Program-made: the position numbers and the translations under genes
Source of the DNA: Oscillospiraceae bacterium
Lineage (GTDB): Bacteria > Bacillota > Clostridia > Oscillospirales > Oscillospiraceae
DNA length: 64,000 bases
Assembly (NCBI GenBank): GCA_902761055.1
Contig: CACWIS010000005.1
Coordinates: 95,248 to 159,247 of the forward strand
Direction: 5' to 3'
Part shown: positions 49,061 through 58,218 of the stretch, piece after piece
Layout: every line of letters begins with the position of its first letter
Numbering within the stretch: the stretch's first letter is position 1
The notes under the pieces: model-generated
What the model was told of the DNA's origin: nothing
The model's input: the letters and a program-made list of their open reading frames with translations, nothing else
Databases searched by the model: none

Positions 49061-50080
49061 ATGACGTACGAAGAGATTCTCGCAAAAGCCCGCGCGGTCA
49101 TGGGGCCGAACTGCCGCGTCTGCCCGGTCTGCGACGGGCGCGCCTGCCGCGGCGAGATCCCCGGTCTCGGCGGGATTGGCAGCGGCAGCTCCTTTACGGT
49201 CTGCCGCCCCTTTTTCGACAGCGTCAAGGTCATGATGGACGTCGTCTACGAGCCGGGCAAGCTCGACACTTCGATCGAGCTCTTCGGGCAGACCTGGCCC
49301 TTCCCTTTCTTTCTCGCGCCGCTCGGCGGCATGGGGCTGAACTACAACAGCTATCTCACGGAGGACGAGTGGTCGCGCATGAGCGTCGGCGGCATGGCGA
49401 AGTGCGGCTCTCTCGCCTTCACGCCGGACGGTGCGCTCGACAAGTTCTTTGATCTGTCGATCCGCTCGATCCGTGAAAACGGCGGCCGCGGCATCCCGAC
49501 GGTCAAGCCCTGGAAGACGGAGAAGCTGCTCGAACGGCTGCGCGCCGCCGAGGAGGCGGGCGTGACGGCCTTCGCCTGCGACGTGGACTCCTGCAATCAT
49601 CCGAACATGCGCAGGCTTGGCGCGCTGCAGGTGCTCTCGCCCTCCGCGATGGCGGGGCTTATCAGGAGCACTACGCTGCCCTTTATCGCCAAGGGCGTCA
49701 TGACGGCTTCCGCCGCGCTGCGCTGCGCGGACGCGGGCTGCTACGGCATCGTGGTCTCGACGCACGGCGGCCGCGTGATCGAGGACGCCCCCGCCCCCGC
49801 CGCGATGCTGCCGGAGATCCGCGCGGCCGTCGGGGAGCGCATGAAGATCTTTGTCGACGGCGGCATCCGCAGCGGTCTGGACGTGTTCAAATGCCTCGCG
49901 CTCGGCGCGGACGCCGTGCTGATCGGGCGGCCCTATGTCGTCGCCGGCTGCGGCGGCGGCGAGGAGGGCGTCGTGCTCTACACGAACAAGATCCTCGCCG
50001 AACTGCGCGAGGTCATGCTGATGACCGGCTGCGTGACGCTCGCCGACGTCACGCCTGAAAAGATCCGCCTCGCAAATTGA
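49061..50080 (+). CDS. FMN-dependent alpha-hydroxy-acid dehydrogenase family protein
   Basis: This 339-aa TIM-barrel flavoprotein has KGVMTASAAL (FMN Lys), the catalytic-His region VSTHGGRV, and IFVDGGIRSGLDVFKCLALG plus DAVLIGRPYVV (phosphate binding). The N-terminus has extra cysteines (CRVCPVCDGRACRGE, residues about 18-32) not found in classic lactate oxidases. This suggests an anaerobic, possibly metal-binding variant. It oxidises a 2-hydroxy acid or similar substrate; the identity is unknown. AAGGAGG precedes the start. Confidence 0.82.
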   Translation: MTYEEILAKARAVMGPNCRVCPVCDGRACRGEIPGLGGIGSGSSFTVCRPFFDSVKVMMDVVYEPGKLDTSIELFGQTWPFPFFLAPLGGMGLNYNSYLTEDEWSRMSVGGMAKCGSLAFTPDGALDKFFDLSIRSIRENGGRGIPTVKPWKTEKLLERLRAAEEAGVTAFACDVDSCNHPNMRRLGALQVLSPSAMAGLIRSTTLPFIAKGVMTASAALRCADAGCYGIVVSTHGGRVIEDAPAPAAMLPEIRAAVGERMKIFVDGGIRSGLDVFKCLALGADAVLIGRPYVVAGCGGGEEGVVLYTNKILAELREVMLMTGCVTLADVTPEKIRLAN

Positions 50081-50105
50081 TTTTCCCGCCCGCGCGGCGT
50101 ATAAT
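50077..50105 (+). promoter_or_regulatory. Promoter of alr overlapping the upstream stop codon
   Basis: TTGATT, 17 bp, TATAAT. The -35 box covers the TGA of the FMN dehydrogenase gene. Confidence 0.6.
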
Positions 50106-50142
50106 AGCGCAGAAAACTCGCGTTCAAAGGAGTGGAGCGTTC

Positions 50143-51276
50143 ATGGACGATCTTCGTAAAAGGACCTGGGCCGAGATCAGCCTTGCCGATCTGCGTCACA
50201 ACTACGAGGCCATCCGCAGCCGTCTGCCGGAGGGCTGCCGCTTTCTCGGCGTCGTCAAGGCCGACGCTTACGGTCACGGCGCCGTGCAGGTCTCGCACCT
50301 GCTGCAGGAGGCGGGGGCCGATTACCTCGCCGTGAGCTGCCTCGACGAGGCGATGGAGCTTCGCCAGAGCGGCGTCTACCTGCCTGTCCTCATCCTCGGC
50401 CACACCCCGGCCGAGTTTACCGAGACGCTCGTGCGCAACGATCTCACGCAGGCCGTGAGCTGCCTCGCCAAGGCCGAGGAGTATTCCGCCGAGGCCGCGC
50501 GCCTGGGGCTGACGCTGCGCGTACACATCAAGCTCGACACCGGCATGTCCCGTCTGGGCTTTCTCTGCGCCGGGGAATTCTTCGACGAGGGCGTCGAACA
50601 CGTGATCCGCTCCTGCACGCTTCCGGGCCTGCACGCCGAGGGCGTGTTCACGCACTTCGCCGTCTCCGACGAGCCGGGCGAGGACAACGAGGCCTACACG
50701 CGCGCCCAGTTCGCGCTGTTCCTGCGCGTGATCGAGGCCGTCGAGGCGCGCGGCGGCGTGCGCTTCGCGATCCGGCACTGCGCCAACAGCGGCGCGGTCG
50801 TGCACTATCCGGAGATGCTGCTCGACATGGTGCGGCCCGGACTGCTGCTCTACGGCTACGGCGACGATACGGGCACGCTGGGGCTGCGTCCCTGCATGCG
50901 TCTCGTGACGCGCATCACGACGATCAAGCACTACGCGCCCGGGACGGACGTGAGCTACGGCCGCCGCTTCACGACCGAAGGCGTCACGCGCATGGCGGTG
51001 CTCGGCATCGGCTATGCCGACGGCCTGCCGCGGCTCTGCTCGAACAAGTGCAGCTTCGCCGTGGCGGGCGGCTTCGCGCCGCAGCGCGGCAGCATCTGCA
51101 TGGACATGTGCATGGCCGACGTCACGGCCCTGCCCGAGGCCGCCGTGGACAGCGAGGTCGAGATCTTCGGAAAGAACTGCGGCATCGCCCCGCTCTGCGC
51201 CGCGGCGCAGACCATCCCCTACGAGCTGCTGTGCGCGGTCTCCAAGCGCGTGCCGCGGGTGTATCTGGCAAAGTAA
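50143..51276 (+). CDS. alr: Alanine racemase
   Basis: This 377-aa PLP enzyme makes D-alanine for peptidoglycan. The PLP lysine is in LGVVKADAYGHGAV near residue 38. The opposing catalytic Tyr is in GIGYADGLPR near residue 290, with RGSICMDMCMADV after it. ATG 50143 follows AAAGGAGTGG and leaves a normal N-terminus (MDDLRKRTWAEI). D-Ala metabolism recurs in the window with the VanX-type dipeptidase at 19056. Confidence 0.95.
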   Translation: MDDLRKRTWAEISLADLRHNYEAIRSRLPEGCRFLGVVKADAYGHGAVQVSHLLQEAGADYLAVSCLDEAMELRQSGVYLPVLILGHTPAEFTETLVRNDLTQAVSCLAKAEEYSAEAARLGLTLRVHIKLDTGMSRLGFLCAGEFFDEGVEHVIRSCTLPGLHAEGVFTHFAVSDEPGEDNEAYTRAQFALFLRVIEAVEARGGVRFAIRHCANSGAVVHYPEMLLDMVRPGLLLYGYGDDTGTLGLRPCMRLVTRITTIKHYAPGTDVSYGRRFTTEGVTRMAVLGIGYADGLPRLCSNKCSFAVAGGFAPQRGSICMDMCMADVTALPEAAVDSEVEIFGKNCGIAPLCAAAQTIPYELLCAVSKRVPRVYLAK

Positions 51277-51282
51277 AGACCG

Positions 51283-51313
51283 AAAACCGGAGAGCGTGCT
51301 CTCCGGTTTTTTT
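51283..51313 (+). terminator. Terminator of alr
   Basis: AAAACCGGAGAGC pairs with GCTCTCCGGTTTT, then a T-run. Confidence 0.85.
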
Positions 51314-51336
51314 CGTCCCGGCGCGGCCGCGGGCCG

Positions 51337-51365
51337 TTGAAAACGGCGGGGCGGGATGATATAAT
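51337..51365 (+). promoter_or_regulatory. Promoter of the beta-CASP nuclease operon
   Basis: TTGAAA, 17 bp, TATAAT, 38 bp before ATG 51404. Confidence 0.7.
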
Positions 51366-51403
51366 GATTATTTAGAAAAAGAACAGGTCAGGAGGCGTAT
51401 CCG

Positions 51404-53017
51404 ATGAAGATTCTATTCTTGGGCGCGACGCACGAGGTCACGGGCAGCTGCACCTTCATCGAGGTCGGCGGCCGGTACGGGCTCGTGGATTTCGGCATGG
51501 AACAGGGCAAGGACGTCTTTGAGAACCGCGCGCTCCCGGTCGAGCCCGCCGCGCTGGATTTCGTACTGGTCACGCACGCGCATATCGACCACTCCGGCCG
51601 ACTGCCGCTGCTGGTCAAGCGCGGCTTCCGCGGCGGCATCTATCTGACCGAGGCGACCGCCAATCTCTGCGACATCATGCTGCGCGACAGCGCCAGCATC
51701 CAGCTGCAGGAGATCGAATGGCAGGCGCGCAAGGCGAAGCGCTCCGGCGAGCCGGTCGAGGAGCCGCTCTACGATCTCGAGGACGTGCAGCGCACCGTCA
51801 ACTGCTTCCGTCCCTGCGCGCCGGACAAGCTCATCCACATCGGCGAGAACGTCGCCGTGCGCTTCGTCAGCGCGGGACACCTTCTCGGCTCCGCCTCGAT
51901 CGAGCTGTGGCTCACCGAGAACGGCGTGACGAAAAAGCTGGCCTTCAGCGGCGACCTCGGCAACAAAAACATGCCGATCATCTGCCCGATGGAGCATATC
52001 CGGGACGCCGATTACGCGGTCATCGAGTCCACCTACGGCGACCGTCTGCACGAATCGAGCGCCGATTCCGTGCGTTTCCTGGCCGACACGATCCAGCGCA
52101 CGCTCGACCGCGGCGGCAACGTCGTCATCCCGGCCTTCGCCGTGGGACGCACGCAGGAGATGCTCTACATGCTGCGCGAGCTGAAAAACGCGCACCTGGT
52201 CACGGGCCACGGCGATTTCCCCGTGTACGTGGACAGCCCGCTCGCCGTCGAGGCGACGAGCATTTTCCTCCAGTGCGACCGCCGCTGCTTCGACGAGCCG
52301 ACGCGCGCGCTGCTCGAGCGCGGCGTCAATCCGCTGATGTTCCCCGGGCTGCACGTCTCGGTCTCGAGCGACGAGTCCAAGGCCATCAACAGCGATCCCA
52401 TCCCCAAGGTCATCCTCTCCTCCAGCGGCATGTGCGAGGGCGGCCGCATCCGCCACCATCTCAAGCACAATCTCTGGCGCGCCGAGAGCACGATCCTTTT
52501 CGTCGGCTATCAGTCCGTCGGCACGCTCGGGCGCATCCTGCTCGACGGGACGAAGGATACGGTCAAGCTCTTCGGCGAGGACATCGCCGTGAACGCCGAG
52601 ATCCTGTTCATGCCCGGCAAGAGCGGCCACGCCGACCGCGACGGTCTGCTCGACTGGCTCGGCGCCTTTGAAAAAAAGCCGCAGCTGGTCTTCGTCAACC
52701 ACGGTGAGGACGCCGTGACCGTCTCCTTCGCCGCGCTCGTGACGGAGCGCTTCGGCTGCGGCACCTGTGCGCCGTACAGCGGCACCTGCTACGACCTGCT
52801 CGCGGACGAATTCGTCGAGAAGCCCGAGGGCGTTCCCGTCGTGCGCAAGTCGCCCGAAACGCCGCAGGCGCAGCGCAAGCGCATGCTCTACGAAAAGCTC
52901 GTCGCGGCCGGTCAGCGTCTCATCGCCGTCATCCGCGCCTGCGAGGGCATGCCCAACAAGGACGTGGGCAAATTCACCGATCAGATCAACCGCCTGTGCG
53001 AGAAGTGGCAGAGGTGA
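51404..53017 (+). CDS. Metallo-beta-lactamase/beta-CASP family RNase-like hydrolase
   Basis: This 537-aa protein has the metal motif THAHIDHSGRLP near residue 54, SAGHLLGSAS, and FSGDLGNKNMP (Asp). Beta-CASP motifs A-C are seen in VIESTYGDR, SSSGMCEGGR and GYQSVGTLGR, with SGHADRDGL near the end. Proteins of this architecture (RMMBL-type, related to CPSF-73) act on RNA. The C-terminal 70 residues form a helical extension without a known domain. It leads an operon with prmA. Confidence 0.88.
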   Translation: MKILFLGATHEVTGSCTFIEVGGRYGLVDFGMEQGKDVFENRALPVEPAALDFVLVTHAHIDHSGRLPLLVKRGFRGGIYLTEATANLCDIMLRDSASIQLQEIEWQARKAKRSGEPVEEPLYDLEDVQRTVNCFRPCAPDKLIHIGENVAVRFVSAGHLLGSASIELWLTENGVTKKLAFSGDLGNKNMPIICPMEHIRDADYAVIESTYGDRLHESSADSVRFLADTIQRTLDRGGNVVIPAFAVGRTQEMLYMLRELKNAHLVTGHGDFPVYVDSPLAVEATSIFLQCDRRCFDEPTRALLERGVNPLMFPGLHVSVSSDESKAINSDPIPKVILSSSGMCEGGRIRHHLKHNLWRAESTILFVGYQSVGTLGRILLDGTKDTVKLFGEDIAVNAEILFMPGKSGHADRDGLLDWLGAFEKKPQLVFVNHGEDAVTVSFAALVTERFGCGTCAPYSGTCYDLLADEFVEKPEGVPVVRKSPETPQAQRKRMLYEKLVAAGQRLIAVIRACEGMPNKDVGKFTDQINRLCEKWQR

Positions 53018-53026
53018 GAGGAGCTT

Positions 53027-53947
53027 ATGCGCTGGATAGAGGTATGCATCGACACGCCCCGCGAGGAGATCGACGCGCGCTGTGAGGCGCTCGCCGCGCT
53101 CGGCGCCGGCGGTTTTGTGATCGAAAACGAAGAAGATTTCCGCGAGTTTCTGGAAAACAACCGCCAGTACTGGGACTATGTGGACCGGGAGCTGGAGGAT
53201 CGTTTTGCCGGCAAAAGCCGCATCAAGACCTATCTTGCCGACGACGAAGACGGCCGCGCCGTCCTCGCCGCGATCCGCGCGCTCTGGGAGGCCTCGGTCT
53301 CCTTCGTCGAGGACAGCGACTGGGAGAACAACTGGCGGGAATACTACAAGCCCATCGAGGTCGGTGAGAAGCTCGTCGTCGTGCCCGAGTGGGAGCCGAT
53401 CCCGGCGGACGGACGTCTGCCGCTGCGGCTCGACCCCGGTCTGATCTTCGGCACGGGCAGCCATCCCACGACGCGGATGTGCCTCGCCGCGCTCGAGCGT
53501 TTTGCCGCGCCGGGCGCGCGCGTGCTCGACCTCGGCTGCGGCAGCGGCATCCTCGGCATCGGCGCGCTGGTGCTGGGCTGCGGGAGCTGCCTCGGCTGCG
53601 ATATCGACCCCAAGGCGCCGGAGGTGGCCGCGGCCAACGCCGCGCTCAACGGCGTCGGGCCGGATCGCTTCCGCGTGCTCGCGGGCGATCTACTCTCCGA
53701 CCGCTCGCTGCGCCGCGCGCTCGGCGGCCGCTACGATCTCGTTCTGGCCAACATCGTCTCGGACGTCATCATCCCCCTCTCCGCCTTTGCCGGGGACTAT
53801 CTCGCGCCGGACGGCGTTTTCATCACCTCCGGCGTCATCGAAGGCAGGCAGGAAGAGGTCGCCGCCGCGCTGCGTGCAAACGGCTTTGAGATCAAAGAGC
53901 ATTTCAGCGAGGAGGAATGGCATTGCTTCGTATGCAAAAGGGGCTGA
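53027..53947 (+). CDS. prmA: Ribosomal protein L11 methyltransferase
   Basis: This 306-aa protein starts MRWIEVCIDTPREEIDAR. It has the linker PGLIFGTGSHPTT, the SAM loop DLGCGSGILG and the NIVSDVI stretch in the place of the methyltransferase NPPY. It trimethylates L11. A GAGAGGAG site is 5 bp upstream and the gene is 9 bp after the nuclease. Its 3' end overlaps the next lipoprotein start by 31 bp. Confidence 0.92.
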   Translation: MRWIEVCIDTPREEIDARCEALAALGAGGFVIENEEDFREFLENNRQYWDYVDRELEDRFAGKSRIKTYLADDEDGRAVLAAIRALWEASVSFVEDSDWENNWREYYKPIEVGEKLVVVPEWEPIPADGRLPLRLDPGLIFGTGSHPTTRMCLAALERFAAPGARVLDLGCGSGILGIGALVLGCGSCLGCDIDPKAPEVAAANAALNGVGPDRFRVLAGDLLSDRSLRRALGGRYDLVLANIVSDVIIPLSAFAGDYLAPDGVFITSGVIEGRQEEVAAALRANGFEIKEHFSEEEWHCFVCKRG

Positions 53948-55248
53948 GACGCCTCCTGCCGCTGCTGCTCGTGCTCGCGCTGCTGCTTGCGGGCTGCGGT
54001 GAGACCGCCGCGCCGGAGCCGACGCCCGAACCCACGCCGCGCCCGACGCCGCGGCCGACCCCCGTCCCCACGCCGGAGCCGACGCCCGAGCCCACGCCGG
54101 AGCCTTTCGCCGAGCAGATCGCGCTCGACTCCACGCTGCGCTCCTATATCAAGGCCGACCTGCTGGACGGGGACTATATCACGGACCGTCTCTTCGCCGC
54201 AAACGCCGAGATCCCCTTCACGGCGGAGCGGCCCGTCTCGGCGCTCTACGTCGTCTTCGGCAGCTATCCGGGCGAATGGACGCTGCGCGCCGGCGAGACG
54301 GAGATCCCCTGCGGGCGGAACAACTTTCTGCATGAGTATATCCCGCTCGACGAGCCGGTCGAGTGCTTCTCGATCGTCCTCGGCGATCAGAAGACCCTGC
54401 TCGCCGACGTCTACGCCCTCTCCGAAGGCCGGACGCCGGGCTGGGTGCAGCTCTGGCAGCCGCCCGATGAGACGGCGGACCTTCTGATCTTTTCCACGCA
54501 CTCGGACGACGAGCTGATCTTCATGGGCGGCATGCTCCCCTACTACGCCGTCGTGCGCGGTCTGAAGGTCCAGATGGTGTACATGACCACGAACTACGTG
54601 CCCGCGGGTTATGGCGTGAGCCACTATTCCTACGACTACCGCTACCGCCCGCACGAGACGCTCAACGGTCTCTGGGCGGCGGGCGTGACCCGCTATCCGA
54701 TCACCAACACCGCCAAGGACATCTACTGCGAGAATCTCTGGTACGCCCAGGCGCGCTACGGCAAGGACGCCTTTGCCGCGTTTCAGACCGAGATGATCCG
54801 CCGCTTCAAGCCGCTCGTCGCCGTGACGCAGGCCGAGGACGGCGAGTACGGCCACGGCGCGCACATCCTCACAGCCCTCTCGCTCGAGCGCGCGGTCGAG
54901 GCCGCCGCCGATCCGGACGAGTTCCCGGAGTCTGCCGAGCGCTGGGGCGTCTGGGACACGCCCAAGACCTACCTGCACAAGTACGGCGATCCCGACGAGA
55001 TCACGATCCTCAACTATGAGGAGCCCTCGGAGGCGCTCGGCGGGCTGACGCCCTTCCAGGTCGCGCAGGAGGCCTACCGCCAGCATCTGACGCAGCAGCA
55101 GTGGTCGGATTTCTTTGTCTACGATTTCGGCCATCCGCAGGACAGCCACCGCTACGGGCTGTTCCGCTCGCTGGTCGGACCGGACATCGACAAAAACGAC
55201 CTGATGGAGCATGTCTCCCGCGAGGCTTTCCCCCTTCCGGAGGGCTGA
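53917..55248 (+). CDS. PIG-L-type deacetylase lipoprotein 1
   Basis: This 443-aa protein has a lipoprotein signal (lipobox LLAGC) and a TPEP/TPRP linker (about 30-65). A beta domain (about 70-180) follows, and then a PIG-L (LmbE) domain with the zinc motif FSTHSDDELIFMGG (His, Asp, Asp) near 195 and EDGEYGHGAHI (His) near 311. It removes N-acetyl groups from a sugar at the cell surface, so peptidoglycan or a glycan is the likely substrate. The start is ambiguous: ATG 53917 is very close to GAGGAGG, while in-frame TTG 53923 is better spaced. Confidence 0.82.
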   Translation: MALLRMQKGLRRLLPLLLVLALLLAGCGETAAPEPTPEPTPRPTPRPTPVPTPEPTPEPTPEPFAEQIALDSTLRSYIKADLLDGDYITDRLFAANAEIPFTAERPVSALYVVFGSYPGEWTLRAGETEIPCGRNNFLHEYIPLDEPVECFSIVLGDQKTLLADVYALSEGRTPGWVQLWQPPDETADLLIFSTHSDDELIFMGGMLPYYAVVRGLKVQMVYMTTNYVPAGYGVSHYSYDYRYRPHETLNGLWAAGVTRYPITNTAKDIYCENLWYAQARYGKDAFAAFQTEMIRRFKPLVAVTQAEDGEYGHGAHILTALSLERAVEAAADPDEFPESAERWGVWDTPKTYLHKYGDPDEITILNYEEPSEALGGLTPFQVAQEAYRQHLTQQQWSDFFVYDFGHPQDSHRYGLFRSLVGPDIDKNDLMEHVSREAFPLPEG

Positions 55249-55291
55249 TCTTACAGAAAGAGCGCGGCGCCGCGCCGCGCACGCGAAGACT

Positions 55292-56608
55292 ATGAAACGC
55301 AAGCTCACGATCGTTCTGATCGTTCTCTTCATCCTGATCCTGCTCGTCGGCGCGCTGCTGCTCGCCGGCGCCGACGGCCTGCGCCCGGCGGAGGAAGCGC
55401 CGGAGCCGACGCCGGAGCTTGTGATCATCTCCGCGCCGGAGCCGACGCCGGAGCCGACGCCGGTCCCCACGCCGGTGCCGGAGTATCCCGCGCGGCAGCT
55501 GGAGCTGACGCTCGACTATGACGACTGGCGCGCGGCAAACCATCTTTTCGACGACGACTACGGCTCCGACTACACCTTCGACGCCGGAGAAAAGCTGACG
55601 CTCACCGCCGACGGCGAGATCCGCGCGCTGTATATCATCTTCGGCAGCTACCCGGACGACTGGACGCTGCGCGTCGGCGAACGGGAGATCCCCTGCGGCC
55701 GGGACGGCTTCCTGCATGAATACATCCCGCTCGACGAGGGGGCGGATTCCGTCGTGATCGAGCTGCCGGAGGACCGGGACGTGCTGATCCGCGACGTCTA
55801 CGCCTTTTCCGAGGGTTATCCGCCGCCCTTCGTGCAGACCTGGAAAAACCTCGACGAGCCGGCGGACGTCCTGATCTTCTCGACGCACTACGACGACGAG
55901 CTGCTCTTCATGGGCGGCATCATCCCCTACTACGCCGGCGTGCGGGGGCTGAAGGTCCAGGTCGTGTACATGACCAGCAACTATCTCACGAACTTCTCCA
56001 ACTACCGCTTCCGCCCGCACGAGGCGCTCAACGGCCTGTGGACGTGCTATCTGCACTACTATCCCCTCACGCACGAGGTGCCCGACTACGAGTGCGACGG
56101 CTACTGGGCCGCGGTCAGCACCTACGGGCAGGACGAGTTCGCCGCGTTCCAGACCGAGATGATCCGCCGCTTCAAGCCGCTCGTCGTGGTCACGCAGGCC
56201 GAGGACGGCGAATACGGCCACGGCGCGCACATCCTCACCGCCCTGTCCGTCGAGCGTGCGGTCGAGGCCGCCGCCGATCCGGACGAGTTCCCGGAGTCTG
56301 CCGCGCGCTGGGGCACCTGGGACACGCCCAAGACCTATCTCCACAAATACGGCGACCCGAACGAGATCACCATCCTCAACTACGAGCGCCGCGCGCCCGA
56401 GCTCGGCGGCCGGACGCCCTTCGAGGTCGCGCAGGAGGCCTATCGTCAGCACCTGACCCAGCAGAAATGGGTCGGCTTCTACGTCTACAACTTCGGCCAC
56501 CCGCAGGACAGCCACCGCTACGGCCTGTACCGCTCGCTGGTCGGCCCGGACGAAGACAAAAACGATCTGATGGAACACGTCACGCGCGAGATGTTCCCCG
56601 CGGGATAA
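55292..56608 (+). CDS. PIG-L-type deacetylase 2 (membrane-anchored paralogue)
   Basis: This 438-aa tandem paralogue of the preceding protein is similar over nearly its whole length. The zinc motif is FSTHYDDELLFMGG near 192, and EDGEYGHGAHI is near 308. The N-terminal segment (TIVLIVLFILILLVGALLLA) has no lipobox cysteine, so it is probably an uncleaved membrane anchor. A TPEP linker is present. ATG 55292 is 43 bp after the first gene, and a terminator follows. The duplication with different anchors suggests two positions at the envelope. Confidence 0.82.
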   Translation: MKRKLTIVLIVLFILILLVGALLLAGADGLRPAEEAPEPTPELVIISAPEPTPEPTPVPTPVPEYPARQLELTLDYDDWRAANHLFDDDYGSDYTFDAGEKLTLTADGEIRALYIIFGSYPDDWTLRVGEREIPCGRDGFLHEYIPLDEGADSVVIELPEDRDVLIRDVYAFSEGYPPPFVQTWKNLDEPADVLIFSTHYDDELLFMGGIIPYYAGVRGLKVQVVYMTSNYLTNFSNYRFRPHEALNGLWTCYLHYYPLTHEVPDYECDGYWAAVSTYGQDEFAAFQTEMIRRFKPLVVVTQAEDGEYGHGAHILTALSVERAVEAAADPDEFPESAARWGTWDTPKTYLHKYGDPNEITILNYERRAPELGGRTPFEVAQEAYRQHLTQQKWVGFYVYNFGHPQDSHRYGLYRSLVGPDEDKNDLMEHVTREMFPAG

Positions 56609-56620
56609 GCGCGCGGATGC

Positions 56621-56655
56621 AAAAGCGGCAGAGCCGACGGCTCTGCCGCTTTTTA
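56621..56655 (+). terminator. Terminator of the PIG-L genes
   Basis: AAAAGCGGCAGAGCC pairs with GGCTCTGCCGCTTTT around GAC. Confidence 0.85.
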
Positions 56656-56679
56656 CAGGGCGAAAAGCGATGCAAAGCG

Positions 56680-56708
56680 TTGACTTTTCCCGCGCCGGAA
56701 AGTAGAAT
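56680..56708 (+). promoter_or_regulatory. Promoter of the MATE gene
   Basis: TTGACT, 17 bp, TAGAAT, 45 bp before ATG 56754. Confidence 0.65.
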
Positions 56709-56753
56709 AAGCGGGACACTACGCCAAACCACCCCGCGATTTGAGGCATTCCT

Positions 56754-58148
56754 ATGTTTTTTCGCAGATATATCGGCGACCGCGCTTTTTACCGCAAGCT
56801 CTTTGCGGTGCTGGTCCCGATCCTGATCCAAAACGTCATAACGAACTTCGTCAATCTGCTCGACAACATCATGGTCGGCCAGGTCGGCACCGAACCGATG
56901 AGCGGCGTCGCCATCGTCAATCAGCTCGTATTCGTGTTCAATCTCTGCATCTTCGGCGGCCTTGCCGGGGCGGGGATCTTCACGGCGCAGTTCTTCGGCA
57001 AGGGCGACGACGAGGGCGTACGGCAGAGCTTCCGCGCCAAGCTCTATATCGCGCTCGGCGCCTTTGCGCTCTTTTCACTGCTTTTCCTCACGAAGGGCGA
57101 GCGGCTGATCCGCCTCTTCCTGCACGAGGGAAAGGAAAAGCTCGACCTTGAGGCGACGCTTGCCTTCGCGCTGTCCTATATGCAGGTGATGATCCCGCAG
57201 ATGCTGCCCTTCGCGCTCTGCCAGGTCTACGCCGGCACGCTGCGCGAGACCGGCGAGACCCTCCTGCCGATGAAGGCGGGCATCACGGCCGTGTTCGTCA
57301 ACCTCGTGTTCAACTACCTGCTGATCTTCGGCAAGCTCGGCTTCCCGGCCCTCGGCGTCGTCGGCGCGGCCGTCGCGACGGTGATCGCGCGTCTCGTCGA
57401 GTGCTTCATCGTCATCCGCTGGACGCACCTTCACCGCGCGCGCTGCCGCTTCATCGTCGGCGCCTACGCTTCGCCGCGCGTGAGCGGCGAGCTTGCGCGC
57501 CGGATGCTGCGTCTCGGCACGCCGCTGCTGCTCAACGAGGTCCTCTGGGCCTCCGGCATGACGACGCTCAACCAGTGCTATTCCGTGCGCGGGCTGGAGG
57601 TCATCTCGGCGCTGAACATCTCCACAACGGTCACCAATCTCTTTCTCTGCGCCTTTTTCGCCACGGGCAACGCCATCTCCATCCTCATCGGGCAGCTGCT
57701 CGGCGCGGGCGAGCTCGAGCGCGCCGTGGACGAGGACCGCAAGCTGATCGCCTTCGCCCTGGCTTTGAGCCTGCTGGTCGGCGGTCTGATGGCCTGTGTC
57801 GCGCCGCTGATCCCCGAGATCTACAACACCACGCCCGTCGTCAAGGCGCTTGCCTGCGACCTGCTGCTCATCAGCGCTGCCGCGATGCCGATGAACGCCT
57901 ACACCAACTCCTGCTACTTCACGCTGCGTTCCGGCGGCAAGACGATCATCACCTTTATTTTCGACAGCGCCTTCCTCTGGTGTCTCTCGGTGCCGGTCGC
58001 CTTTGTGCTTTCCCACTATACGGGCATGCCGATCCTGCCGCTTTATATCGCCGTCTACGCGCTCGATCTCATCAAGTGCGTCATCGGCTTTGTCCTCGTG
58101 CGCCGCCGCAGGTGGGTCAACAACATCGTCTCGTTCGAACAGGGCTGA
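56754..58148 (+). CDS. MATE-family multidrug efflux protein
   Basis: This 464-aa protein has twelve predicted membrane helices in two related halves. It opens FFRRYIGDRAFYRKLFAVLV, and the first half contains NIMVGQVGTEPMSGVAIVN. MATE proteins export organic cations using Na+ or H+ gradients; the natural cargo is unknown. It is monocistronic, between its own promoter and a bidirectional terminator. Confidence 0.9.
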   Translation: MFFRRYIGDRAFYRKLFAVLVPILIQNVITNFVNLLDNIMVGQVGTEPMSGVAIVNQLVFVFNLCIFGGLAGAGIFTAQFFGKGDDEGVRQSFRAKLYIALGAFALFSLLFLTKGERLIRLFLHEGKEKLDLEATLAFALSYMQVMIPQMLPFALCQVYAGTLRETGETLLPMKAGITAVFVNLVFNYLLIFGKLGFPALGVVGAAVATVIARLVECFIVIRWTHLHRARCRFIVGAYASPRVSGELARRMLRLGTPLLLNEVLWASGMTTLNQCYSVRGLEVISALNISTTVTNLFLCAFFATGNAISILIGQLLGAGELERAVDEDRKLIAFALALSLLVGGLMACVAPLIPEIYNTTPVVKALACDLLLISAAAMPMNAYTNSCYFTLRSGGKTIITFIFDSAFLWCLSVPVAFVLSHYTGMPILPLYIAVYALDLIKCVIGFVLVRRRRWVNNIVSFEQG

Positions 58149-58161
58149 TCCCTGTCCCCGA

Positions 58162-58204
58162 ACAAAAAAACCGTGATGTGCTTTCGCACATCACGGTTTT
58201 TTTG
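58162..58204. terminator. Bidirectional terminator
   Basis: AAAAAACCGTGATGTGC pairs with GCACATCACGGTTTTTT around TTTC. It serves the MATE gene from the left and the vor operon from the right. Confidence 0.9.
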
Positions 58205-58218
58205 TTGAAACGGATCTC

